A DNA stretch of 64,000 nt from Acidovorax_G lacteus (GTDB lineage Bacteria > Pseudomonadota > Gammaproteobacteria > Burkholderiales > Burkholderiaceae_C): the NCBI RefSeq assembly GCF_039540375.1, contig NZ_BAABEX010000008.1, positions 1-64,000 on the forward strand, given 5' to 3'. Below, in pieces: positions 50,779 through 59,695 of this stretch (within the stretch, counting starts at the first letter, position 1; every line of letters begins with the position of its first letter). The notes under the pieces are model-generated. The model ran no database searches. It was given only the letters and a program-made list of their open reading frames with translations, and was not told the DNA's origin. Made by a program: the position numbers and the translations under genes.

Positions 50779-51354
50779 TCAGCCGCGGCCGGGCAGCATG
50801 CGCTGCAGCAGGCCATCGCGGTCGATCCACTGGTGCTTGAGGGCCCCGGCTACGTGCAGCACGATCAGGGCCGCCATGGCGTAGGCGCTGAACTTGTGCA
50901 GCGGCTTCAGCGTTTCGGCCAGGTCGGGGTTGGCAGCCACCAGATCGGGCAGCGGCAGGGCACCGAACAGCACCACGGGGAATCCAGCCGCAGAGCTGTA
51001 CACCCAGCCCAGCAGCGGCACGGTGAAAAACAGCAGATACAGACCGACGTGCGTGGCATGGTGCGCCACCGATTGCCAGCGGGGCATGGCCTGCGCAATC
51101 GTGGCAGGCAATGCGGGCGGACGGTGCGTCAGGCGCCACAGCAGGCGCAGCACCGACAGCGCGAGCACCGTCATGCCCGCCCACTTGTGCCAGTTGTAGA
51201 GCTTCAGGCGCTGCGGCGAAAACGGCAGGCCCGTCATGTACAGGCCCACGCCGATCAGTCCGATCAGGGCGAGGCCCAGCACCCAGTGCAGGGCGATGGC
51301 AGTGCCGCTGTAGCGCGGCGCTGGATGCAGAGGTGTGGCGGGTTGAGACGGCAT
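50779..51354 (-). CDS. cytochrome b561 family protein
   Basis: A 191-residue diheme membrane cytochrome with four hydrophobic helices. His residues lie in helix 1 (IALHWVLGLALIGLIGVGLY), near LYNWHKWAGMTVLALSVLR, in SVAHHATHVGLYLLFFTVPL, and in LHKFSAYAMAALIVLHVAGA. These are the usual b561 heme ligands. The start at ATG 51354 fits the family length. It likely moves electrons between quinol and a periplasmic acceptor. It is the first gene of an operon with two YceI proteins, a combination found in other proteobacteria. Confidence 0.93.
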   Translation of the reverse strand: MPSQPATPLHPAPRYSGTAIALHWVLGLALIGLIGVGLYMTGLPFSPQRLKLYNWHKWAGMTVLALSVLRLLWRLTHRPPALPATIAQAMPRWQSVAHHATHVGLYLLFFTVPLLGWVYSSAAGFPVVLFGALPLPDLVAANPDLAETLKPLHKFSAYAMAALIVLHVAGALKHQWIDRDGLLQRMLPGRG

Positions 51355-51663
51355 GGTCGGTGGCGTAGGGCCTGGCAGCGCGGGTGCGCCGCTGGCGTTG
51401 GGATGGCTGCAGTGTAGGGAGCGGCCTTGGCAGGCGGTTTCAGCCGTATTGATGCCTTGATTCAAAAAAACTGAATCGATAGAGGCTTGTCGCTCAAAGT
51501 TCCCACATGCTTGGACCACACGCGCGCTATTCCGACCGGCGGTCGCGCTGCGCGAATGGACGGCGCAGCCCGCGTTGAGGGCGTTGCGGCGGCATACCGA
51601 GGGGGGCTGCACCCCGACGCCTTGGTGCGTGCCAGACCGCGCGCCGGGCGGGCGCGCCAGGGC

Positions 51664-52941
51664 TCAGCGGCTCAGGGCGGCCTTCTTCCAGGCCGCGGCC
51701 GCAGCATCGGCGTCCCCGCGCTGCTCTGCCAGCTCGGCGAGATGGCGCCAAGCGCTGGCGCGCAGGCCGCTGTCGTCGAGCTGCTGCGCCGCCTGCGACA
51801 GCAGCTGCTGCGCCTTGCCCCAGAGCTGGCGGCGCAAGCAGGCCACGCCGGCCAGGTACTGCAGGCGCGTATCTCGCGGGTTGGCCTGGTGGGCCGACTC
51901 GATGCGCGACAGCCAGGCGGCGTCCAGGTCCGTCAGGCCGGCTTCCAGCGCGCGCACCAGGCGCAGCGCGTGCTGGTCGCCCAGCGGATCGCTGGCCTGC
52001 GTGAGGCGGTCCCACAGTGGCAGCAGCCAATGGCGTACCTGGGCAGGTTCTCCGCCCAGGCTGGCCAGGCGCTGCGCGGCGTGGATGGCCAGTTCGGGCA
52101 TGGCGCGCTCGGCCGGGTCGAGACCCAGCCACACCTGTTGCAACTGCGTCGGGTCGTGTGCGCCCTGGATCAGTTCGATGGCCAGCCCGCGCACGATGCT
52201 CTGGGCCGCCGCAGGCGAAAAGGCGCGGTGCTTGGCCAGCAGGCGGGCGGTGTCCAGCGCGTCCTGCGTCTGGTGCGCCAGGCGCGTGGCCTTCAGGCGG
52301 GTGCGCAGGGCCAGCGTACGGCGCGTGGCCCCCACAGGCAGGGCGGCCAGCCATTCGAGCGCGGCGTTGGCGTCGCGGTCGTCCAGCGTCCAACGGGCGG
52401 CGCGCAGCTGCGCCCCTTCGCGCAGGCCTTGGTCGTGCTGGTTGCCACGGGCTGGGGCTTCGCTCAGCGCGCTGTGCAGATGCTGGTCGCGTGTGGCGCG
52501 GTCTTGCAGGGCGTGCGATCCCTCGGCCGCCACCATGTGGGCCAGGGCGCGCAGCTGACGGGCGTGCGGCACGGCCTCACCGGCCGCCTGCAGCGCGTGT
52601 TCCTGCGCAAGCGAGGCCAGCGCGGCCTTGCGCGAGCGCAGAAAGCGCCCGGCCAGCATGTGCGTGAGCGCATCCAGCAGCGCCGTGTGCATGGCGCGTT
52701 CCTTTTGCTGGGCGCGCCAGCGCCGGGCCTGGTGGGGCAGCTCCAGCAGCGCGGCCAGCGCACGCAGCGCGGCGTACACCGTGGTGAAGCCCGCCACCAG
52801 CAGCAGCAGCACCATGTTGAGCGACAGGTCCACCCGGTAGGGCGGCCAGTAGAGCGTGACCGTGCCCTGGTTGTTGCCCGCGAACAGGGCCACGGCCACG
52901 GCAATGCCAAAGAGGCCCAGAAACCACAGTGCGGCGCGCAT
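51664..52941 (-). CDS. hemY: HemY-like TPR protein of the heme operon
   Basis: A 425-residue protein with two N-terminal hydrophobic segments (LWFLGLFGIAVAVALFAGNN and LNMVLLLLVAGFTTVYAALR). A long, helical TPR-like region follows (RRTLALRTRLKATRLAHQTQ ... DTRLQYLAGVACLRRQLWGK). This is the HemY_N domain plus TPR layout found downstream of hemX. Its role is not settled: in enterobacteria it is linked to heme or porphyrin homeostasis, and it is not protoporphyrinogen oxidase. It is the last gene of hemC-hemD-hemX-hemY and starts 12 bp after hemX. Confidence 0.92.
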   Translation of the reverse strand: MRAALWFLGLFGIAVAVALFAGNNQGTVTLYWPPYRVDLSLNMVLLLLVAGFTTVYAALRALAALLELPHQARRWRAQQKERAMHTALLDALTHMLAGRFLRSRKAALASLAQEHALQAAGEAVPHARQLRALAHMVAAEGSHALQDRATRDQHLHSALSEAPARGNQHDQGLREGAQLRAARWTLDDRDANAALEWLAALPVGATRRTLALRTRLKATRLAHQTQDALDTARLLAKHRAFSPAAAQSIVRGLAIELIQGAHDPTQLQQVWLGLDPAERAMPELAIHAAQRLASLGGEPAQVRHWLLPLWDRLTQASDPLGDQHALRLVRALEAGLTDLDAAWLSRIESAHQANPRDTRLQYLAGVACLRRQLWGKAQQLLSQAAQQLDDSGLRASAWRHLAELAEQRGDADAAAAAWKKAALSR

Positions 52942-52953
52942 GCGGGGGTGTCC

Positions 52954-54081
52954 TCAGCGGCCTGCCGCGGCAGTGGCCAGCGCAGCCAGGGTTTCGTCCA
53001 GGCGCGGCAGCTCGGCTGCGCGCACGGTGGCCTGCGCGGCCTGCAGCACGGTGGCGGCGGTCTGTGTGCGGCGCGAGGACGGGTCGAAGTATTTGTTGAG
53101 CGCTGCCGACGCGGCGGCCAGGTCGGCGCGGGCCGAGTCGTACTGCCGCGCGAGCACGCCCAGGCGCGCATGCAGCAGTTTGAGCTTGAGGTTTTCGCGC
53201 AGGAAGTAGGTCTGCTCGGGGCTCAACAGAATGGCCTCGGGCTGGTCGATGCGGCTCACGCGCACCAGGCTGCGGGCTTCTTCGCGGAGGATGTCCCAGC
53301 TGCGTTGCAGCGTGGCCTGCCACCAGGGTGCGTTGGGCGCGGCGCTGGCGGGTGTGCTGCTGGCCGCCAGGCGGCGCGTGGCCGCGGCCTGGGCCACGGC
53401 GTTGGCCACGGGCAGCTCATCGACCTGGCGCACCAGGTCGTCCAGCCGCGCCAGCAGGCCCGCGGTGTCGGTGACGGTGGCGCGCGAGAGCTGGTCCAGG
53501 TCGCGGGCAATGGCGCGTTGCACCGGCGCCAGCCGCGGCTGCGCGGCGCGTTCGATGCGTTGCGAGGCGGTCTTGAGCGCGGCCACCAGCGGCTCCAGGC
53601 TGCCGGTGAGCTGGGCCTGCTGCTGCGCCAGGCGCAGCGCGGATTCGATGTCCACCACCAGGTTTTCGTCGCGCGAGCGCGAGAGGCTTTGCATCAGCTC
53701 TTCGAGCTGGGTGCGCTGCAGCGCCACTTCGCCCAGCCGGGCTTCGGCCACCGACAGGCGGGCAGTGGCGTCGCGCACCTGGTCCTCGGCCTGGCGGGCC
53801 ATGGTGCGGGCCTCGACGGCCAGCGCGCCCGAGTCGGCCGACTGGCGCGCGAGCTGCTCCTGGATGTTGCTGAGCTTTTGCCACAGCATCACGCTGCTGG
53901 CCAGGCCCGCCACGGCCAGCGCCGCGACCAGCCAGGTCAGCGGGTGCACGGGCGTGGAGGCTGTCGGCGCGGCGGTGGGCGCCGAGGGGGCCGTGGGCGC
54001 TGCGGTCGCCACTGCCTCCGGGGCCGGAGCTGGTGAGGCTGCGGCAGGGTCGATCGGGGCGGAAGGGGGCAGAGCGCTCAT
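52954..54081 (-). CDS. hemX: HemX-like membrane protein (uroporphyrinogen-III C-methyltransferase-like)
   Basis: A 375-residue protein with a Pro/Ala-rich cytoplasmic tail and one transmembrane segment (HPLTWLVAALAVAGLASSVML). A long coiled-coil follows (EEQLARQSADSGALAVEART-like heptads), ending in a helical domain with EEARSLVRVSRIDQPEAILL and YFLRENLKLKLLHARLGVLA. It matches the HemX family of the hemCDXY cluster. Its enzymatic label is historical and it lacks a methyltransferase fold. The start ATG at 54081 overlaps the hemD stop (ATGA), so translation is coupled. Confidence 0.93.
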   Translation of the reverse strand: MSALPPSAPIDPAAASPAPAPEAVATAAPTAPSAPTAAPTASTPVHPLTWLVAALAVAGLASSVMLWQKLSNIQEQLARQSADSGALAVEARTMARQAEDQVRDATARLSVAEARLGEVALQRTQLEELMQSLSRSRDENLVVDIESALRLAQQQAQLTGSLEPLVAALKTASQRIERAAQPRLAPVQRAIARDLDQLSRATVTDTAGLLARLDDLVRQVDELPVANAVAQAAATRRLAASSTPASAAPNAPWWQATLQRSWDILREEARSLVRVSRIDQPEAILLSPEQTYFLRENLKLKLLHARLGVLARQYDSARADLAAASAALNKYFDPSSRRTQTAATVLQAAQATVRAAELPRLDETLAALATAAAGR

Positions 54082-54893
54082 GCGGCGGATTCTATCGAGG
54101 CCACCACATCGTCCAGCGCCGGACGGGATTCGCGCACGCAGCCAAAACCCAGGCGTTGCGCCGATGCCGCAATGCGCGGGTGCGTGGCCATGGCGCGGGC
54201 GGCCCGCCAGTCGGTGTCGGGCAGCGCGGCGGCCAGATAGCCGAGCGCTTCAGAGCTGCTGAGCAACCACCAGCTGCCGTCGTGCGTGGCGGCTTGTGCG
54301 CGGGCCAGCGCGGCGGCGTCGAGCGGCGCAGGGCCGCGTTCGTACACGGCCAGCGTTTCGACCGCGCCGCCGCGCGCGGCCACCTGCGCGGCCAGCCATT
54401 CGCGGCCCGTGCCCTGCAGCGCGTCGCCGCCCGGGCTGCGCCCGCGCACGATCAGCACCCGGTCGCCCGGCTGCACCTGCGGGGCCACCACGGCCCACAG
54501 CGCTTCAGAGTCGAACTGCGCGGCATCGGCGGCCGGGCTGTCGATGCACGCAGCCGCCACACCCGCCTGGCGCAGCGCAGCCGCTGTGCCGGGGCCTGGG
54601 GCCCATGCTCTTGTTTTGATAGCTGCTCGTGCTTGATTCTCAAGCACGAGCGCCGGATTTGATCCAAAGAACTCGGCCACCGCATTGCCGCTCACAAACA
54701 TCAGTGCGCGGTACTGCGGCCAGCCTTGTCGGGCTGCGTCCACGGCCGCGCGGGCGGCTGGGTCGGTGCAGGGGCCAATCGCGATCAGCGGCAGGGCCTC
54801 GGCTGCAAGGCCACGCGCCTGCAAGGCCTGCACCCAGGGGGCGGCCTCCCGGGCGGGCCGGGTGACCAGCACGCGCGGGGCGGGCTGGGCCAT
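54078..54893 (-). CDS. hemD: uroporphyrinogen-III synthase with an in-frame palindromic element
   Basis: HemD closes and rearranges hydroxymethylbilane to uroporphyrinogen III. It has 271 residues in two alpha/beta domains. RVLVTRPAREAAPWVQALQA opens it, and MFVSGNAVAEFF, then GPGTAAALRQAGVAA, RVLIVRGRSPGGDAL, and WWLLSSSEALGYLAAAL follow. The 49-bp repeat (54606-54654) lies inside the gene and is read in frame as about residues 81-96, giving ALVLENQARAAIKT between the SGNAV helix and RAWAPGPGT. The frame stays open, so the gene is probably functional. The start ATG at 54893 lies 7 bp after hemC. Confidence 0.93.
   Translation of the reverse strand: MAQPAPRVLVTRPAREAAPWVQALQARGLAAEALPLIAIGPCTDPAARAAVDAARQGWPQYRALMFVSGNAVAEFFGSNPALVLENQARAAIKTRAWAPGPGTAAALRQAGVAAACIDSPAADAAQFDSEALWAVVAPQVQPGDRVLIVRGRSPGGDALQGTGREWLAAQVAARGGAVETLAVYERGPAPLDAAALARAQAATHDGSWWLLSSSEALGYLAAALPDTDWRAARAMATHPRIAASAQRLGFGCVRESRPALDDVVASIESAA
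54606..54654 (+). repeat. 49-bp palindromic element, copy 7, inside hemD
   Basis: The element has the arm GCTCTTGTTTTGATAGC followed by the hairpin GCTGCTCGTGCTT / AAGCACGAGCGCC. The arm is in the flipped orientation, as in copy 6. The hairpin arms read CTCGTGCTT and AAGCACGAG. It lies entirely inside the hemD coding sequence and is read on the minus strand in the single frame without stops, producing LENQARAAIKT. Confidence 0.93.
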
Positions 54894-54900
54894 GGAGCGG

Positions 54901-55833
54901 TCAGGCCACGGGGGCCGGGCCGGTCGCGCCACCGGCGCGCAGGCGCTCGGCAATCGCCAGGCCCAAGGCTTCGGCCGCGGCCAGGTCGGCCACGGGCGCG
55001 CTGGCTTCGGCGCGTACCAGGGGCACGCGGCCCTCGGGGTCGCCCCAGGCCGCGCGCAGGTGCAGCGTGCCGCTGTTGAGTACGCCGTGCGCGGCCAGCG
55101 GCATGGAGCAGCTGCCGCCCATGGCGCGGCTCACGGCGCGCTCGGCGGCCACCGTCAGCCAGGTGGGGGTGTGGGCCAGCGGGGCCAGGGCATCGATCAG
55201 GTCGCGGCGGTCGCTGCGCACCTCGATGCCCAGCGCGCCCTGGCCGGCAGCGGGCAGCATCTGGTCGGTCTCGAACACGCAGCGGATGCGCTCTGCCAGG
55301 CCCAGGCGCTTGAGGCCCGCAGCCGCGAGCACGATGGCGTGGTACTGGCCTTCGTCGAGCTTGCGCAGGCGCGTGTCGAGGTTGCCGCGCAGGGGCTCGA
55401 TGCGCAGGTCGGGCCGCAGGGCCTTGAGCAGCACCTGCCGGCGCAGGCTGGAGGTGCCCACCACCGCGCCCTCTGGCAGGTCTTCGAGCCGTGCGAATGC
55501 GGGCGAGACAAAGGCGTCGCGCGGGTCTTCGCGCTCCATCACGCAGGCCAGCGCAAAGCCCTCAGGCAATTCCATGGGCACATCCTTGAGCGAATGCACC
55601 GCGATCTGCGCCCGGCCTTCGAGCAGGGCCACTTCCAGCTCTTTGACGAACAGGCCTTTGCCGCCCACCTTGGAGAGGCTGCGGTCCAGGATCTGGTCGC
55701 CCAGCGTGGTCATGCCCAGCAGCGACACCACATGGCCCCGCGCGCGCAGCAGCGCCTGCACATGTTCGGCCTGCCACAGGGCCAGGCGGCTTTCGCGCGT
55801 TGCGATGACGATGGGGGAAAGAACGGGGCTCAA
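54901..55833 (-). CDS. hemC: hydroxymethylbilane synthase (porphobilinogen deaminase)
   Basis: It joins four porphobilinogens into hydroxymethylbilane using a dipyrromethane cofactor. It has 310 residues. The signatures are IVIATRESRLALWQAEHVQA, GLFVKELEVALLEGRAQIAV, HSLKDVPMELPEGFALACVM and GTSSLRRQVLLKALRPDLRI. The cofactor cysteine is Cys242 in MGGSCSMPLAAHG. It heads the hemC-hemD-hemX-hemY operon and is divergent from ppc across about 130 bp. The arrangement is standard for betaproteobacteria. Confidence 0.97.
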   Translation of the reverse strand: MSPVLSPIVIATRESRLALWQAEHVQALLRARGHVVSLLGMTTLGDQILDRSLSKVGGKGLFVKELEVALLEGRAQIAVHSLKDVPMELPEGFALACVMEREDPRDAFVSPAFARLEDLPEGAVVGTSSLRRQVLLKALRPDLRIEPLRGNLDTRLRKLDEGQYHAIVLAAAGLKRLGLAERIRCVFETDQMLPAAGQGALGIEVRSDRRDLIDALAPLAHTPTWLTVAAERAVSRAMGGSCSMPLAAHGVLNSGTLHLRAAWGDPEGRVPLVRAEASAPVADLAAAEALGLAIAERLRAGGATGPAPVA

Positions 55834-55965
55834 GTTCGTAACCTATTTGTAATTATTGGGCGGCGGGCGATGCTAGCATGCGCCCGCACTGATGGCCGGT
55901 GCCCCCGCGCTCCGGGGCTGGGGCGCGGGCGCCGCGCCCCCGATTCCCCTCCGGAGACACCGCGC

Positions 55966-58761
55966 ATGAAACGATCCGACAAGGACCAGCCGCTCATCGA
56001 AGACATCCGCCTGCTGGGCCGCATTCTGGGCGACGTCATCCGCGAGCAGGAAGGCGTTGCCGCCTACGAGCTCGTCGAGCAGGTGCGCAAGCTCTCCGTG
56101 GCCTTTCGGCGCGATGCCGACGAAGAAGCCGACCGCGCGCTCAAGAAGCTGCTCAAGTCGCTTACGGCCGACCAGACGGTGAGCGTGATCCGCGCCTTCA
56201 CCTATTTCAGCCACCTGGCCAATCTGGCCGAAGACCGCCACCACATCCGCCGCCGCGCGGTGCACGAGCGCGCGGGCGACACGCAGGAAGGCAGCATCGC
56301 CGTGGCCCTGTCGCGCCTGCGCTGGGCGGGCATTGCGCCCAAGACGATTGCCCAGACGCTGGCCGGCAGCTACGTGGCGCCCGTGCTCACGGCACACCCC
56401 ACCGAGGTGCAGCGCAAGAGCATTCTGGACGCCGAGCGCGACATTGCCCGCCTGCTGGCCGAGCGCGACGACATCCGCGAGCGCGCCCAGCTCTACACCG
56501 TGGCCAAAGATGCGCTCACGCCCCGCGAGCTGGCCGCCAATGAGGCCCGGCTGCGCGCCCGTGTGGCGCAGCTGTGGCAAACGCGCCTGCTGCGCTATTC
56601 GCGCCTGACGGTGGCCGACGAGATCGAGAACGCGCTCAGTTATTACGAGGCCACGTTCCTGCGCGAGATCCCGCGCATCTACGCCGACCTTGAAGACGAG
56701 CTGGGTCAGTACCCGGTGGCGAGTTTTCTGCGCATGGGCCAGTGGATCGGCGGCGACCGCGACGGCAACCCCAACGTGACGGCGCACACGCTCGAATACG
56801 CGCTGCGCCGCCAGGCCGACGTGGCCCTGCGCCACTACCTGACCGAGGTGCACTACCTGGGCGGCGAGCTGTCGCTGTCGGCGCGGCTGGTGCAGGTCAC
56901 GCCCGAGATGGAGGCCCTGGCCCTGCGCTCGCCCGACACCAGCGAGCACCGGCAGGACGAGCCCTACCGCCGCGCGCTCACCGGCATCTACGCGCGCCTG
57001 GCGGCATCGCTGCGCGAACTGACCGGCGGTGAGGCCGCGCGCCACGCGGTCGCCCCGCAGAACCCCTACACCAGCGCGGCCGAGTTTCTGGCCGACCTGC
57101 GCGTGATCGAGGCCTCGCTCTGCGCGCACCACGGCAAGGCGCTGGCAGCCGAGCGGCTGCATCCGCTGATTCGCGCAGTGGAGGTGTTTGGCTTCCACCT
57201 GGCCACGGTGGATTTGCGCCAAAGCTCCGACAAGCACGAGGAAGTGGTGGCCGAGCTGCTGGCCACGGCGCGCATCGAGCCTGCGTATGCCGCGCTGGAC
57301 GAGGATTCCAAGCGCGCGCTGCTGCTGCGCCTGCTGAATGACGCACGGCCGCTGCGCGTGGTGGGGGCCGAGTATTCGGCCCATACGCAAGGCGAGATTG
57401 CCATCTTCGAAGCCGCACGCCGCCTGCGCGAGCGCTTCGGGGCCGAGGCCATCCGCCACTACATCATCAGCCACACCGAAACCGTGAGCGACCTGCTCGA
57501 AGTGCTGCTGCTGCAAAAGGAAGTGGGCCTGATGCGCGGCACGCTCGATGCCGAGCCCGGCGCGCGCAACGACCTGATCGTGGTCCCGCTGTTCGAAACC
57601 ATCGAAGACCTGCGCAACGCCGCGCCCATCATGCGCGCCTTCTACGGCCTGCCCGGCATTGCCGCGCTGGTCCAGCGCAGCGGGGCCGAGCAGGACATCA
57701 TGCTCGGCTACTCCGACAGCAACAAGGACGGCGGCATCTTCACCAGCAACTGGGAGCTGTACCGCGCCGAGATTGCGCTGGTCGAGCTGTTCGACGAGCT
57801 GGCCACCAGCCACGGCATCCAGCTGCGCATGTTCCACGGCCGCGGCGGCACGGTGGGCCGTGGCGGCGGGCCCAGCTACCAGGCCATCCTGGCGCAGCCG
57901 CCGGGCACGGTGCGCGGCCAGATCCGCCTGACCGAGCAGGGCGAGGTGATCGCCTCGAAGTACGCCAACCCCGAAATCGGCCGCCGCAACCTCGAAACCC
58001 TGGTGGCGGCCACGCTCGAAGCCACGCTGCTGCAGCCCACCAAGCCGGCCACCAAGGTGTTTCTCGATGCGGCCGCGCGCCTGTCGCAGGCCAGCATGGC
58101 CGCCTACCGCGCGCTGGTGTACGAGACCCCGGGCTTCACCGACTACTTCTTCAACTCCACGCCGATCCGCGAGATTGCCGAGCTCAACATCGGCTCGCGC
58201 CCGGCCTCGCGCAAGGCCAGCCAGCGCATCGAAGACCTGCGCGCCATTCCCTGGGGCTTCAGCTGGGGCCAGTGCCGCCTCACGCTGCCCGGCTGGTTCG
58301 GCTTCGGCTCGGCCGTGCAGGCGTTTCTGGACGCCGAGGGCAAGGACCCGAAGGCCCAGCTCGCGCTGCTGCAGAAGATGTACCGCCAGTGGCCGTTCTT
58401 CCGCACGCTGCTGTCGAACATGGACATGGTGCTGGCCAAGAGCGATTTGGCCCTGGCCTCGCGCTACAGCGAACTGGTGGCCGACGCGCGTCTGCGCAAG
58501 AAGGTGTTCACCGCCATCGAAGCCGAATGGCACCGCACGGCCGACGCGCTCACGCGCATCACGGGCGACAAGCAGCGCCTGGCCCACAACACGGCGCTGG
58601 CCCGCTCGATCAAGCACCGCTTCCCGTACATCGACCCGCTGCACCACCTGCAAGTGGAGCTGGTGCGCCGCTGGCGCGCGGGCCAGGGCGACGAGCGGGT
58701 GCAGACCGGTATCCACATCAGCATCAACGGCATCGCCGCAGGGCTGCGCAACACGGGTTGA
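55966..58761 (+). CDS. ppc: phosphoenolpyruvate carboxylase
   Basis: It carboxylates PEP to oxaloacetate, refilling the TCA cycle. The 931 residues match the family. The N-terminal active-site motif VLTAHPTEVQRKSILDAERD has the catalytic His near residue 143. The glycine-rich loop FHGRGGTVGRGGGP is near residue 625, SRPASRKASQRIEDLRAIPW is near residue 745, and the C-terminus is INGIAAGLRNTG, as is usual in bacteria. The start is ATG 55966. It is divergent from the heme operon, as in other betaproteobacteria. Confidence 0.98.
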   Translation: MKRSDKDQPLIEDIRLLGRILGDVIREQEGVAAYELVEQVRKLSVAFRRDADEEADRALKKLLKSLTADQTVSVIRAFTYFSHLANLAEDRHHIRRRAVHERAGDTQEGSIAVALSRLRWAGIAPKTIAQTLAGSYVAPVLTAHPTEVQRKSILDAERDIARLLAERDDIRERAQLYTVAKDALTPRELAANEARLRARVAQLWQTRLLRYSRLTVADEIENALSYYEATFLREIPRIYADLEDELGQYPVASFLRMGQWIGGDRDGNPNVTAHTLEYALRRQADVALRHYLTEVHYLGGELSLSARLVQVTPEMEALALRSPDTSEHRQDEPYRRALTGIYARLAASLRELTGGEAARHAVAPQNPYTSAAEFLADLRVIEASLCAHHGKALAAERLHPLIRAVEVFGFHLATVDLRQSSDKHEEVVAELLATARIEPAYAALDEDSKRALLLRLLNDARPLRVVGAEYSAHTQGEIAIFEAARRLRERFGAEAIRHYIISHTETVSDLLEVLLLQKEVGLMRGTLDAEPGARNDLIVVPLFETIEDLRNAAPIMRAFYGLPGIAALVQRSGAEQDIMLGYSDSNKDGGIFTSNWELYRAEIALVELFDELATSHGIQLRMFHGRGGTVGRGGGPSYQAILAQPPGTVRGQIRLTEQGEVIASKYANPEIGRRNLETLVAATLEATLLQPTKPATKVFLDAAARLSQASMAAYRALVYETPGFTDYFFNSTPIREIAELNIGSRPASRKASQRIEDLRAIPWGFSWGQCRLTLPGWFGFGSAVQAFLDAEGKDPKAQLALLQKMYRQWPFFRTLLSNMDMVLAKSDLALASRYSELVADARLRKKVFTAIEAEWHRTADALTRITGDKQRLAHNTALARSIKHRFPYIDPLHHLQVELVRRWRAGQGDERVQTGIHISINGIAAGLRNTG

Positions 58762-58918
58762 GTGTGGCGGGGCGCGTGGCAGCGGCCTGCCTCGGGCAGG
58801 CCGGACGCGGCTCTGTGGCGGTGGGGGCGGGGTGCGGCGGCGCACCCGCACATGAGCGCAAATTGGCCGCTATTTCCACCGCTGTTCGCTGCATGCCGGG
58901 GGAGGGCCCTGGCATAGG

Positions 58919-59695
58919 ATGTGGACCATGCTGCAGCCCCGATGCCTGTTTTCTGTTTCCCCGGTGACCGCGCCTGGCAGGCCCCTGCGGCCGCGCCTGT
59001 GGGCTGCGGCACTGGCTGCGCTGCTGCTGGCCACCGGCTGCAGCAGCCTGGACGTGCCGCGCGCCGACAACTACCCGGCCAGCGACCAGAAGAAGGCGCG
59101 CGCCGTGCACCACTGGAACGTGCTGGCCGACGACGTGGCCACGCGCATTGCCGACAAGATCCGCGACTGGCCTGCGGGCGAGCATCCGATCCACGTGTCG
59201 GCCAGTGGCGATTCGGCTTTTCACACGAGCCTGCGCCGCCTGCTCGTGGCGCGTCTGCTGGACCGGGGCGTGGTGTTGTCCAACCAGCCGACCAACGTGT
59301 CCCTTGTGATCGAGACGCAGGTGGTCGAGCATGTGGCCCCCGTGTCCAACCGCTCGCCCATGCCGCTCACGCGGCTGGCCGCCGGGGTCATCGTGGCGCG
59401 CGACTGGCACCGCTATATGCAGAGCAACACCTCCATGGGCCTGGGTGTGGCCGCGCTGGGCGTGCTGGGCGACGCGGCGCTGTACGCCACCGACGGCCCG
59501 GCCGCAGGCGGCCCCACGCGCACCGAAGTGCTGGTGACGGCCACGCTGGAAAGCGGCGATCGCCTGTTGGCCCGCACGGCCGACATCTACTACATCGAGC
59601 CCGAAGACGCGACGCTGTACCGCCCGCCCGCGCCGCCGCCGCCGGCCCCGCCGCCGGTGCCGCTCAAGACCTGGCAGGTGGTGAACCCGTCATGA
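58919..59695 (+). CDS. exported lipoprotein, partner of the FlgO-like gene
   Basis: A 258-residue lipoprotein with signal peptide and lipobox LLLATGCSS. The mature part has two blocks, HHWNVLADDVATRIADKIRD and SAFHTSLRRLLVARLLDRGV, and a Pro-rich C-terminus (RPPAPPPPAPPPVPLKTW). The stretch VSLVIETQVVEHVAP resembles the beta part of CsgG/FlgO-like outer-membrane proteins, but no family is assigned with confidence. The start ATG at 58919 or 58928 is uncertain. Its stop overlaps the start of the FlgO-like gene (ATGA), so the two are coupled. Given flhDC nearby, it may be a flagellum-related outer-membrane lipoprotein. Confidence 0.78.
   Translation: MWTMLQPRCLFSVSPVTAPGRPLRPRLWAAALAALLLATGCSSLDVPRADNYPASDQKKARAVHHWNVLADDVATRIADKIRDWPAGEHPIHVSASGDSAFHTSLRRLLVARLLDRGVVLSNQPTNVSLVIETQVVEHVAPVSNRSPMPLTRLAAGVIVARDWHRYMQSNTSMGLGVAALGVLGDAALYATDGPAAGGPTRTEVLVTATLESGDRLLARTADIYYIEPEDATLYRPPAPPPPAPPPVPLKTWQVVNPS

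Noticed and set aside
54078..54893. hemD as a pseudogene because of the repeat insertion
   Set aside because: The reading frame is intact from start to stop, both domains are recognisable and translational coupling to hemX is kept, so the gene is more likely functional.
55873..58851. 992-codon open frame antisense to ppc
   Set aside because: Mirror frame of the ppc gene with no family signature and no ribosome-binding site. ppc has full-length motifs.
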